Position numbers and translations under genes: made by a program
From: Chloroflexota bacterium
GTDB lineage: Bacteria; Chloroflexota; UBA6077; JACQUR01
Assembly (NCBI GenBank): GCA_016210245.1
Contig: JACQUR010000218.1
Coordinates: 1 to 17,136 of the forward strand
Direction of reading: 5' to 3'
DNA length: 17,136 bases
The notes under the pieces: generated by a model
What the model saw: only the letters and a program-made list of their open reading frames with translations
The model's database searches: none
What the model was told of the DNA's origin: nothing
Shown here: positions 6,931 to 13,534 of the stretch, piece after piece
Position numbering within the stretch: position 1 is the first letter of the stretch
Layout of the letters: each line of letters starts with the position of its first letter

Positions 6931-7896
6931 TCAGTATGCCGCGGTCAGGGTCCGATGATACGGGCACGGCGCGCGCAGCTCCTGCCCCAGCGTCCACAGA
7001 TGCCAGTCCAGCTCGAACGCCCGCACCGCAACTCCCCTGGCGGCGAGCGCGCGGCGCAGATACTCGACGGCCAGGATGGTGGCAGCCCGGATCTCCACTT
7101 CCGCGGGGCTGCCGGCGGCCAGGGGCCGCTGGTGGTCGACCGCCTCGGCCAGCTCCGCCGCGTACGCCAGGATGCCCAGCTCGCGCAGCACCTGCGGCAC
7201 CTTGTAATCGGCGAAGGCGGTCAACCGCTCCAGGTCGCCAAAGCCCCCGAAGCTCTGCCCTTCGAAGGCCCCGTACAGGTCGCTGGCCAGCAACTGGGCC
7301 CGCTTGTAGAAGCGCACCTCGCGCCCCTGGTAGGCGGCCACGTCGTTGAAGGACGGGAACTCGCGCACGAGGCTGCGCACCAGGCGCACCACGCTGCCCT
7401 GGCCCTGCTCGACGATGAAGCGGGCGAAGGACCCGCCGTAGCGCTCGCCCAGCACAAAGCCCACCTCGCGCGCGTGCCGCAGCCGGGCGTCCAGCAGGTG
7501 CAGCGTCCCGCGCCCGCGCAGCAGGCGCTCGAGTTGCTCCCGGCTCAACTCGGCCAGGTAGTCCGCCTCGAGGATCGGCTTGCCCTCGTCGATCGCCCGC
7601 CGCAGCGCAGCCGCCAGCGCCGCGTAGCCGTCAAACGTGCGGCCCTCATACTCCACCTGCCACTTGGGATCGCCCCAGAAGCAGAAGTTGAGGGCGTCCA
7701 GGAGCAGCACGTAGTTGGCCGTGTGCTCCGGGTCGCCCCAGAAATGGGGCCACACGCGCCAGGGCGGCGGGCGAAAGGGCCGGCTGGCCAGGCTGTCCGC
7801 CACCTGCTCGACCAGGTCGGACTCGATGGCGACATACCCGGCGGCTTCCGCCACCGGTTCGGTCGTCTCCAGGACGCCCAGCGTGTCCCTCGCCAT
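6931..7896 (-). CDS. qng1: Queuosine-5'-phosphate N-glycosylase/hydrolase (Qng1, DUF2419 family)
   Basis: The 321-aa protein matches the queuosine salvage family (DUF2419; human QNG1/C9orf64, with a studied homologue in Sphaerobacter thermophilus). The family releases the free base queuine from queuosine 5'-monophosphate. Recognised blocks are LDALNFCFWGDPKW (66-79), LSREQLERLL (117-126), FYKRAQLLASDLY (196-208), FADYKVPQVLRELG (228-241), FELDWHLWTLG (294-304) and CPYHRT (311-316). Length and C-terminus fit the family. The ATG start has only a weak AGGACC upstream. It lies directly before tgt on the same strand, which fits a pathway where released queuine is reinserted into tRNA. A heptamer stem-loop lies immediately upstream and would be in the leader or promoter. 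Confidence 0.88.
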   Translation of the reverse strand: MARDTLGVLETTEPVAEAAGYVAIESDLVEQVADSLASRPFRPPPWRVWPHFWGDPEHTANYVLLLDALNFCFWGDPKWQVEYEGRTFDGYAALAAALRRAIDEGKPILEADYLAELSREQLERLLRGRGTLHLLDARLRHAREVGFVLGERYGGSFARFIVEQGQGSVVRLVRSLVREFPSFNDVAAYQGREVRFYKRAQLLASDLYGAFEGQSFGGFGDLERLTAFADYKVPQVLRELGILAYAAELAEAVDHQRPLAAGSPAEVEIRAATILAVEYLRRALAARGVAVRAFELDWHLWTLGQELRAPCPYHRTLTAAY

Positions 7897-7900
7897 GGCC

Positions 7901-7980
7901 GGTCCTGAGTCAGTCCTGAGTGCTGAGTCCTGAGTCCTGAGTGAGGGACCTCTACTCAGGACTCAGGACTCAGCACTGAA
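7901..7980. repeat. Stem-loop of CTGAGTC heptamers, copy 2
   Basis: A perfect 24-bp stem joins 7919-7942 and 7954-7977, with an 11-nt loop related to that of the 5551-5632 copy (GGGACCTCTA). Each arm has three CTGAGTC-type units. Extra degenerate units extend the left side to 7901. The right arm encodes the last residues and TGA stop (7956-7958) of the anti-sigma gene. The left edge is only a few bases upstream of the qng1-like start codon. Confidence 0.9.
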
Positions 7981-8528
7981 TCACTCCGCAACGCCCAGGC
8001 CAGCAGCAGCACCGCCAGAGCCGGCGCGAGCCAGGCCACCAGGTCGGCTGGATCGGGCAGCAGCCACATGACCGGCGAGGTGAGGACCACCTGGGCCGAG
8101 GTGAGCACGTCCCAGGCCAGGCCGAGCACCAGCAGCCACTGGCCTGGGCCGACGAGGCTCCCCAGCATGATGGCCGCCAGGCCGGCCAGCACGTAGGCTG
8201 CCGCCCGCTCCTCCGGCCGCGGTGGCCGCCGGGTTGGCGGCGTCCGGGTTGGAGGTTGGAGGTTGGAGGACCTGCCTGTCCTCCAACCTCCAACCTCCAA
8301 ACTCCAACCGGCTGCGACCTCCAACCGTGCCAGCGCGATCAGGCGCCGGCTGAGCTGCGCGGGCGGCGGGGTGACCAGGCTGGCGCGCAGCAGGTCGTCG
8401 AGTCGGGCGCCTCGCTGCGCGCGGGCCGCGCATGCGGCGCAGCGCTGCAGGTGTACCTCCAGCGCCGCACGCTCGGAGGCGTCCTCGGGTCGCAGCTCCA
8501 ACCACTCGGCTACGTGGCGACAGTCCAT
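7956..8528 (-). CDS. Anti-sigma factor with zinc-binding (zf-HC2) domain and membrane segments
   Basis: The 190-aa protein begins with a ZAS-type zinc motif: C3, then H26-x3-C30-x2-C33. After a soluble helical part (to ~68) and a Pro/Arg-rich linker come hydrophobic segments at ~111-127, 131-150 and 164-180. This is the layout of anti-sigma factors that hold an ECF sigma at the membrane. Its start overlaps the end of the upstream sigma gene by 19 bp. A GGGAGG site sits about 5 bp before the ATG, so the two are probably translationally coupled. Two repeats intrude: a GGTTGGA stem-loop encodes linker residues ~69-96, and a CTGAGTC stem-loop encodes the last ~8 residues (SVLSPES) and the stop. 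The signal sensed is unknown. Confidence 0.8.
   Translation of the reverse strand: MDCRHVAEWLELRPEDASERAALEVHLQRCAACAARAQRGARLDDLLRASLVTPPPAQLSRRLIALARLEVAAGWSLEVGGWRTGRSSNLQPPTRTPPTRRPPRPEERAAAYVLAGLAAIMLGSLVGPGQWLLVLGLAWDVLTSAQVVLTSPVMWLLPDPADLVAWLAPALAVLLLAWALRSDSVLSPES
8246..8327. repeat. GGTTGGA heptamer stem-loop inserted inside the anti-sigma gene
   Basis: A perfect 23-bp stem joins 8249-8271 and 8278-8300 with a 6-nt loop. Each arm is three GGTTGGA (or TCCAACC) units. Further degenerate TCCAACC copies continue to about 8327. Neither GGTTGGA nor its complement contains a stop codon in any frame, so the insertion keeps the host frame open. It falls in the linker between the zinc domain and the membrane part of the anti-sigma factor. 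Confidence 0.88.
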
Positions 8529-9091
8529 GCGACCTCCCGCTCATCCAGAAGCTGGGCCATGCGCTGCCTGGCGCGCCGCAGGTGGCTCTTGAGCGTGTTG
8601 AGCGGCAGCCCGAGCGCCCGGGCGATCTCCTCGTAAGGCATGTCGTCGAAGTAATACATGGTCAGCGCCGCGCGCTGGACGGCGGGCAGGCGCGCCAGCG
8701 CGCTCCGTACCCGGGCGGCCGTCTCCTGCCGGTCCAGGTGGACCAGAGGGTCCACCAGGGGATCCGTGTCCTCCACCTCATAGTACCCCTCCCCCGGCTC
8801 CTGGTCCAGCGAGGTCTCGCGGTGCCCCCTGCGCCGCAGGTGATCGAGAGCGAGGTTGACGACCAGGCGGTACAGCCAGGTGGTGAAGCGGGTCTCCCCG
8901 CGATAGGTCGAGAGCGAGCGCAGCAGGCGGATGGCCGCGTCCTGGGTCACGTCGGCCGCGTCGGCCGGATTGCCCACCACGCCGAGGGCGATACTATACA
9001 GGTAGCTCTGCTGGCTCGTCACCAGCTCGACGAGCGCCGCCTTGTCGCCCTGCTGCGCGCGCCACACCACCGACGGGCTCGGCTCTGCCAT
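8510..9091 (-). CDS. ECF-type RNA polymerase sigma factor (sigma-70 family)
   Basis: The 193-aa protein has region 2 at ~20-90 (with DAADVTQDAAIRLLRSL and TRFTTWLYRLVVNLALDHLRRR, the core-binding and -10-recognition helices) and region 4 at ~128-182 (LPAVQRAALTMYYFDDMPYEEIARAL then LNTLKSHLRRARQRM, a helix-turn-helix for the -35). Regions 1 and 3 are absent, typical of extracytoplasmic-function sigmas. An acidic linker (97-120) joins the domains. The ATG start has no strong ribosome site. The downstream overlapping gene is a zinc-type anti-sigma factor, so this sigma is probably held inactive until a signal arrives. Target promoters cannot be named from the window. Confidence 0.92.
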   Translation of the reverse strand: MAEPSPSVVWRAQQGDKAALVELVTSQQSYLYSIALGVVGNPADAADVTQDAAIRLLRSLSTYRGETRFTTWLYRLVVNLALDHLRRRGHRETSLDQEPGEGYYEVEDTDPLVDPLVHLDRQETAARVRSALARLPAVQRAALTMYYFDDMPYEEIARALGLPLNTLKSHLRRARQRMAQLLDEREVAWTVAT

Positions 9092-9104
9092 CTCGATTGT
9101 CTTT

Positions 9105-9148
9105 CAGTGGCCAGTGGTCAGGAGGAGTACACTGCTGGCTGACCGCTG
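9105..9148. repeat. Degenerate TGACCAC-heptamer hairpin upstream of the sigma gene
   Basis: CAGTGGTCAG (9112-9121) pairs at 9 of 10 positions with CTGACCGCTG (9139-9148) over a 17-nt loop. The left side continues as CAGTGGC, so on the minus strand the unit is TGACCAC/TGGCCAC. It lies 14 bp before the sigma gene start, in the 148-bp gap after the Fur-family gene. I see nothing else distinct in that gap. Confidence 0.45.
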
Positions 9149-9239
9149 CTCGCTCGACTCTAAGACGCGCCCGGACCGACGAAAGTTGCGACCGCCACCC
9201 GGTCCTGGATAGAGGTGCGCCCGTCGGCGCGGCGCCGGC

Positions 9240-9710
9240 TCAAGGGGCGGAACCCGTGCGCCCGTTTCTCGCCTGGCAGGCCTCGCACAGCCCGGCGAAC
9301 TCGAGCAAGTGCGTATCCACCTGGAATCTCAGCGCATCGGCGAGGCGACGGATCGCCACTTCCACGTCCGAGGCGTCCACGGGGATCACGACTCCGCACC
9401 GCTCGCACAGCAGGTGGTGGTGATGGCCCTCCTCGCAGACCGTGTAGCCGTGGCGGTTATCCAGGTGGATGCGCGCCAGCAGGCCAACGCGTTCTAGCAC
9501 TTCCACGGTCCGATAGACCGTGGCGCGGGCGACCCCGCGCGGCTGAAGCTCGTCCACGAGGCCCTCGGCCGTGAAGGCCCCGCGCTTGTCGACGATCGCC
9601 TGCACGACGATCGCCCGCTGCTCGGTGTGGCGGAGCCCCTCCTCCGCCAGTCGCTGGAGCATCCAGCCGGCGCGCGATACGTTGGCGCTGTGTGCTGTCT
9701 TGCGGACCAT
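9240..9710 (-). CDS. Fur-family metalloregulator (probably Zur)
   Basis: The 156-aa protein has a Fur-type winged helix at ~15-88 (HTEQRAIVVQAIV, then ARATVYRTVEVLERVGLL as recognition helix region) and a metal-binding dimerisation part with the HHHH-L-LCERCG segment (H96-H99, C102, C105) and C142/C145 near the end. The two CxxC pairs form the structural zinc site of Fur/Zur proteins. The divergent neighbour is a metal ABC importer with a zinc-type binding protein, so zinc-responsive repression of that operon is the likely role. Mn or Fe sensing cannot be excluded. A palindrome directly upstream suggests autoregulation. A TATGCT at 9725-9720 would place transcription start about 3 bases before the ATG, a nearly leaderless mRNA. 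Confidence 0.88.
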   Translation of the reverse strand: MVRKTAHSANVSRAGWMLQRLAEEGLRHTEQRAIVVQAIVDKRGAFTAEGLVDELQPRGVARATVYRTVEVLERVGLLARIHLDNRHGYTVCEEGHHHHLLCERCGVVIPVDASDVEVAIRRLADALRFQVDTHLLEFAGLCEACQARNGRTGSAP

Positions 9711-9711
9711 G

Positions 9712-9737
9712 TCTCAAGAAGCATACCACTTTTGAGA
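9712..9737. promoter_or_regulatory. Putative operator next to the Fur-family gene start
   Basis: TCTCAA (9712-9717) and TTGAGA (9732-9737) form an inverted repeat with a 14-bp spacer, 2 bp before the regulator's start codon. On the minus strand the spacer holds TATGCT (9725-9720), a possible -10 element. A metal-loaded Fur-family dimer bound here would block the regulator's own promoter. This is inferred from symmetry and position. The half-sites do not match a classical Fur box. Confidence 0.4.
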
Positions 9738-9793
9738 TAGGCGCTGCAGCGTACAGGTGAACACCGAGAGGCCGGCTGCACGGGGCCGGGGCC

Positions 9794-9822
9794 TTGACGA
9801 GTTCGCCAGATGATGATACAAT
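9794..9822 (+). promoter_or_regulatory. Sigma-70-type promoter of the metal ABC importer operon
   Basis: TTGACG (9794-9799) and TACAAT (9817-9822) are separated by exactly 17 bp, a near-consensus housekeeping promoter in otherwise GC-rich DNA. The expected start point is near 9829, about 35 bp before the lipoprotein start codon at 9864. This rules out the earlier in-frame ATG codons at 9810 and 9813, which lie between the -35 and -10 elements. Confidence 0.7.
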
Positions 9823-9835
9823 GTCTCAGTATCGT
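9813..9835. promoter_or_regulatory. Putative Zur/Fur-family operator over the importer promoter
   Basis: ATGATAC (9813-9819) and GTATCGT (9829-9835) are inverted half-sites (6 of 7 matching) with a 9-bp spacer. The palindrome covers the -10 box TACAAT and the predicted start point, the classical arrangement for metal-dependent repression. The divergent Fur-family gene is the obvious candidate binder. The half-site differs from the TCTCAA palindrome at 9712-9737, so the two may not be bound by the same protein. Confidence 0.5.
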
Positions 9836-9863
9836 ATCTGTGGCCGCTGGCCGGGATGTTCTC

Positions 9864-10889
9864 ATGGGTCGAATTGTTCGCACCCCCCGTGGCGTTCCCG
9901 TCGTCGCCGCGATCATCGCGCTGTTCACCGTCTGGGCTTGCGCTCCGGCCGCGGCGCCGTCGCCGACCGAGGCACCGAGGCCGCCCGCCGCCACTCAGGC
10001 GCCGGCGACTCAGCCGGCCCCGGCCGCTGCCCCGGCGGCCAGGTCGGCCCCGACGCCCGCCCGCAAGCTGAACGTGGTGGCGACCACCACGCACATCCAG
10101 GACTTCGCGCGCAACGTCGGCGGCGACCGGATCACCGTGGTGCCCATCCTCGGGCCCGACGACGACGCCCACGACTACCAGCCCACCGCCGAGGACGCGC
10201 GCAAGATCGCCCAGGCCGACGTGGTGCTGGCCATCGGCATCGGCCTGGAGCCGTGGCTCGACGCCCTGGCACGGAACGCGCGCCCGGGGGTGCAAGTGGT
10301 AGAGCTGGCTGGGGCCGCGAAGTTGCAGATCGAGAAGGGCGACGACCCGGAGGAGCCCGAGGGCGATCCCCACGTCTGGCAGGACCCCGCCAACACGCAG
10401 AAGATGGTGGACGTGATCCGCGACGCGCTCGCCAGGCTGGACGCACCCGGCCAGACGGTGTACGCGGCCAACGCCGCGGCCTACAACCGGCAGCTCGACC
10501 AGTTGGACCAGCAGATCAAGCAGCAGATCGCGACCATCCCGTCCGAGCAGCGGAGGCTGGTGACCAATCACGACGCCTTCGGCTACTACGTCCGTCACTA
10601 TGGGCTCGTGTTCGTCGGCTCGGTCATTCCGAGCCTGAGCACGGAGGCCGAGCCGTCGGCCGGCGAGGTGAGGAAGCTGATCCAGGACATCAAGGAGCAG
10701 CACGTCAAGGCGATCTTCACCGAGACCAACCTGAGCCCGCGCCTGGAGCAGCAAATTGCCCAGGAGGCGGGTATCAAGATCTACTCCAACCTGTACGGCG
10801 ATGCGCTCGGCGCGCCCGGCAGTGAGGGCGACACGTACATCAAGGCCATGCTGTTCAACACCCGCCAGATCGTCGAGGGGCTGCGTTGA
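9864..10889 (+). CDS. znuA: Metal (probably zinc) ABC transporter substrate-binding lipoprotein
   Basis: The 341-aa cluster-9 solute-binding protein has a lipoprotein signal (hydrophobic VPVVAAIIALFTVWAC with lipid-bearing C26) and a Pro/Ala/Thr-rich tether to ~67. The mature domain has the expected ligands: H103 (DDAHDYQP), H170 (DPHVWQDP), H236 (TNHDAFGYY) and D313 (YGDAL). His rather than Glu at the third position resembles zinc-type ZnuA/TroA rather than Mn-type PsaA, so zinc is favoured. A short acidic stretch (GDDPEEPEGD, 159-168) replaces the His-rich loop of many ZnuA proteins. I chose ATG 9864 because upstream in-frame starts fall within the predicted promoter. It is first in a four-gene operon. 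Its stop overlaps the ATPase start codon (TTGA). Confidence 0.9.
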   Translation: MGRIVRTPRGVPVVAAIIALFTVWACAPAAAPSPTEAPRPPAATQAPATQPAPAAAPAARSAPTPARKLNVVATTTHIQDFARNVGGDRITVVPILGPDDDAHDYQPTAEDARKIAQADVVLAIGIGLEPWLDALARNARPGVQVVELAGAAKLQIEKGDDPEEPEGDPHVWQDPANTQKMVDVIRDALARLDAPGQTVYAANAAAYNRQLDQLDQQIKQQIATIPSEQRRLVTNHDAFGYYVRHYGLVFVGSVIPSLSTEAEPSAGEVRKLIQDIKEQHVKAIFTETNLSPRLEQQIAQEAGIKIYSNLYGDALGAPGSEGDTYIKAMLFNTRQIVEGLR

Positions 10890-11776
10890 CCGACGCTCCC
10901 CATCCGGCTGCGCCCGGCACCGGGCTCGTCATCCAGGACCTCTCCGTCGCCTACGACCACCGGCTGGTGCTGGACGGAGTGTCCGTGGCGTGCGCCCACG
11001 GCGAGATCCTCGGCCTGCTGGGGCCCAACGGCGCCGGCAAGAGCACGCTGCTGAAGGCCATTGTCGGCCTGGTGCCCCGCGCGGGCGGCAGCATCGGACT
11101 GGACGGGATGCCGCTGGGACGCGGGGGCGCGCCCAGCACGCGGCTGGCCTACGTGCCGCAGCGCCACGAGGTGGACTGGGACTTCCCACTCACGGTGGAG
11201 GATGTCGTGCTGCTCGGGCGGCAGGGACGCCTGGGCCTCCTCGGGCGGCCCGGCAAAGCCGATCGGCAGGCCGCCCATGCGGCCCTCGAGCGGCTCGGCA
11301 TGGGCCCGCAGCGCCGCGCCTTGATCGGCGAGCTGTCCGGAGGCCAGCAGCAGCGGGTGTTCCTGGCGCGAGCGCTTGCCCAGGAGGGCGACGTGCTGCT
11401 GCTCGACGAGCCGCTCACCGGCGTCGACGCGACCACCCAGGCGATCGTGCTCGACCTGCTGGCCGACCTGCGCAGCCGCGGCCTGGCGACTGTGCTGGCA
11501 ACCCACGATCTGGCCGAGGCCGCCAGAGTGTGCGATCGACTGTGCCTGCTGAACGGGCGGGTCATGGCCTTTGGTCCGCCGCACGAGGTGCTGACGACGG
11601 ACGCGCTGGTTCGCACCTATGGCAGCAGCGGCATTGGCCTGAACCGGGACCTGGGCGAGGAGGTCACCCGGGCCACGCTCGGCCCCGCACTGCCGCACGA
11701 CGCGGGGCCGGCGGGGCATCCCGAGCACGAGGCGGCGCCTGCGGGGCGGCATCCACACCGGCGAACGGGGCGGTAG
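10886..11776 (+). CDS. znuC: Metal (zinc) ABC transporter ATP-binding protein
   Basis: The 296-aa ABC ATPase has Walker A GPNGAGKST (46-54), Q-loop Q92, the signature LSGGQQQR (150-157), Walker B VLLLDEP (170-176) and switch H207 (ATHDL). The first domain matches the manganese/zinc/iron chelate ATPase subfamily (including the V-D-W-D-F-P motif at 96-101). The C-terminal 26 residues hold five histidines (H271, H278, H281, H289, H291) and may bind zinc in the cytoplasm. The start is TTG, overlapping the previous stop as TTGA, with GAGGGG about 6 bp upstream, so translational coupling is likely. The permease gene follows after 5 bp. Confidence 0.93.
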   Translation: MTDAPHPAAPGTGLVIQDLSVAYDHRLVLDGVSVACAHGEILGLLGPNGAGKSTLLKAIVGLVPRAGGSIGLDGMPLGRGGAPSTRLAYVPQRHEVDWDFPLTVEDVVLLGRQGRLGLLGRPGKADRQAAHAALERLGMGPQRRALIGELSGGQQQRVFLARALAQEGDVLLLDEPLTGVDATTQAIVLDLLADLRSRGLATVLATHDLAEAARVCDRLCLLNGRVMAFGPPHEVLTTDALVRTYGSSGIGLNRDLGEEVTRATLGPALPHDAGPAGHPEHEAAPAGRHPHRRTGR

Positions 11777-11781
11777 TAGCC

Positions 11782-12648
11782 GTGCTCGACTTGCTGGCCG
11801 ACCCCTGGCGGTTCGACCTCACCCGGCGGGCGATGCTGGCGGTGATCGCCGTCAGCATGGGCTGTGGGGTGCTGGGCGTGCTGGTGGTCTGGCGCGGGCT
11901 GTCCTTCATCGGCGACGCGCTGGCGCACTGCGCGGTGCCGGGGGTCGTCGTCGGCTTCCTGACGCGCACCAGCTTCGAGGCGTGGGGGGTGGTGTCGGCG
12001 CTGCTCGCCGCCTGGGGGATGGCGCTGCTCGCCCGCCGCGGCTGGCTCGGCGGCGACGCCTCGATCGCCATCGTGTTCACCTCGGCCTTCGCGCTCGGGC
12101 TGGCCATGATCAGCGCCACCGGCAGCTACCTGAACGACCTGACGGAGATCCTCTTCGGCAACCCCCTTGCCGCGGGCCCCGTTGACATCGCCCTGAGCGC
12201 GCTGGTGGCGCTGTGGGTGGTGGGCGTGGTCGTGCTGCTGTACCGGCCGCTCGTCTTCGCTTCGTTCGACCCCACCGCGGCCCGGGTGGCCGGCCTGCCC
12301 GTCGGGCTGCTCGACGCCGCGCTCTACGGGCTGATCGCCCTGGCGGTCGTGGCTGGCGTGGCAGTGGTCGGCAGCGTGCTGGTGACCGCGCTGCTGATCG
12401 TGCCGCCCGCGGCCGCCCGGCTGCTCGCCCGGCGGGTGTGGACGCAGATGGCCGTCAGCGCCGGTCTGGGGGGCCTGGCCGGGGTGCTCGGGCTGTACGC
12501 TTCCTATTACCTGCGCCTGGCCACGGGCGGCAGCGTCGTCCTGGCGGCCGTGGCCCTGTTCCTGGCAGCGCTGCTGGTGTCGCCGCGAGGGGTCCTGCGA
12601 GGGTGGGCCCGGAGACGGACGCCGCGCCCGGCCCTGGCGGGCCGCTAG
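11782..12648 (+). CDS. znuB: Metal ABC transporter permease 1 (ABC-3 / ZnuB family)
   Basis: The 288-aa protein has about eight hydrophobic helices and the ABC-3 family motifs WRGLSFIGDALAHCAVPGVV (34-53), the coupling-loop region LFGNPLA, and a late GSVLVTALLIVPPAAARLL segment. It is the membrane channel of the metal importer. The frame is open far upstream, but homology begins at GTG 11782, 5 bp after the ATPase stop, with GGGGCGG ahead of it. Basic residues end the protein. A second, related permease follows 4 bp later, so the channel is likely a heterodimer. Confidence 0.9.
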   Translation: MLDLLADPWRFDLTRRAMLAVIAVSMGCGVLGVLVVWRGLSFIGDALAHCAVPGVVVGFLTRTSFEAWGVVSALLAAWGMALLARRGWLGGDASIAIVFTSAFALGLAMISATGSYLNDLTEILFGNPLAAGPVDIALSALVALWVVGVVVLLYRPLVFASFDPTAARVAGLPVGLLDAALYGLIALAVVAGVAVVGSVLVTALLIVPPAAARLLARRVWTQMAVSAGLGGLAGVLGLYASYYLRLATGGSVVLAAVALFLAALLVSPRGVLRGWARRRTPRPALAGR

Positions 12649-12652
12649 CCCG

Positions 12653-13498
12653 ATGGACCCGCTCCGCCTGCTGGTCGACCCGCTGGCCTATCCCTTCATG
12701 GTCAACGGGCTGCTCGAGACGGCCTTGCTGGCGGTTGCGGCCGGCCTGGTGGGTCCGTTCGTCGTCCACCGCAACCTGACCTTCTTCGCGCACGCGCTCG
12801 CGCATACGGTGTTTCCGGCCCTGGTGCTGGCCGCCGTGCTGCGGGCGAGCCCCACGCTGGGCGCGGCGCTGGGCGCGTTGGTCACCGTAGCCGCCGTGTT
12901 CGGGCTGCGACGGGCCTCGCCGGAGGTGCGCGACGACAGCGCTGTGGGCATCACCTTCATTGGCCTGTTCGCACTCGGGGTGGTCCTCGTCGGCCTGCTG
13001 CGGGTGCGTTCCGCCAACGTGGCCGCCGCCGTGACGGGCAACCTGCTGGGCGTCGGGCCCGCCGAGCTGGCCACCAGCGCGCTGCTGGTGCTGGCGCTGC
13101 TCGCCGCGTTCGCGCTCCTGCACCGGCCGCTCGTGCTGAGCACGTTCGACCCGCTCGCCGCGCGGGCGCTGGGGCTGCCGGTGGCCCTGCTCGACCTGGT
13201 GTTGCTGGCCATGGTGGCGGGGACGGCGATCGTTGGCGTCGGGGCCGTGGGCGTCATCCTGCCCGTGGCGGTGCTGGTCACGCCCGCGGCGACGGCGCAG
13301 TTCTGGGGCGGCCCGCTCGGCCGGACCATGCTGGTCGCCGCGCTGGCGGCGGGCGTGGCCGGGGTGGCGGGCCTGTACATTGCCTACTACCTGCCCGTGG
13401 CGCCGGCGGCCGTGCTCGTGCTCGCGCTCGGCGCGTGCTTCGCCGCCTCGGCGCTGCTCGGCCCGCGCGGCCTGCTCGGGCGGCGCAGAACTGGCTGA
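12653..13498 (+). CDS. Metal ABC transporter permease 2 (ABC-3 family)
   Basis: The 281-aa protein is a second ABC-3 permease, paralogous to the gene just before it. It has the same order of helices, HRNLTFFAHALAHTVFPALVL near 39-59, a central LLGVGPAELA, a late GAVGVILPVAVLVTPAATAQF and a final YIAYYLPVAPAA. The second half resembles permease 1 most closely (RPLVLSTFDPLAARALGLPVALLD against RPLVFASFDPTAARVAGLPVGLLD). Four bases separate the two genes. Zn/Mn importers of this class often use a permease pair. It ends 36 bp before a convergent MoaD-like gene, with no clear hairpin between. Confidence 0.88.
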   Translation: MDPLRLLVDPLAYPFMVNGLLETALLAVAAGLVGPFVVHRNLTFFAHALAHTVFPALVLAAVLRASPTLGAALGALVTVAAVFGLRRASPEVRDDSAVGITFIGLFALGVVLVGLLRVRSANVAAAVTGNLLGVGPAELATSALLVLALLAAFALLHRPLVLSTFDPLAARALGLPVALLDLVLLAMVAGTAIVGVGAVGVILPVAVLVTPAATAQFWGGPLGRTMLVAALAAGVAGVAGLYIAYYLPVAPAAVLVLALGACFAASALLGPRGLLGRRRTG

Positions 13499-13534
13499 GA
13501 CGGACGCGCGGCTCGGAGAGCACTACCCCATCCC

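Noticed and set aside
6229..7908. 559-codon plus-strand open frame over tgt and the qng1-like gene
   Set aside because: It is antisense to two well-recognised genes and runs through the palindromic spacer. No domain is visible.
9810..9863. Earlier ATG codons for the binding lipoprotein
   Set aside because: They lie between the -35 and -10 of the predicted promoter, upstream of its start point, and the signal peptide fits ATG 9864.
10756..11781. Upstream extension of permease 1
   Set aside because: The frame is open by chance across the binding protein and ATPase genes. The product is Arg/Pro-rich noise, and family homology begins at GTG 11782.
12688..13380. Minus-strand frame opposite permease 2
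   Set aside because: Ser/Thr/Ala/Arg-rich antisense shadow of a membrane protein. No domain is visible.
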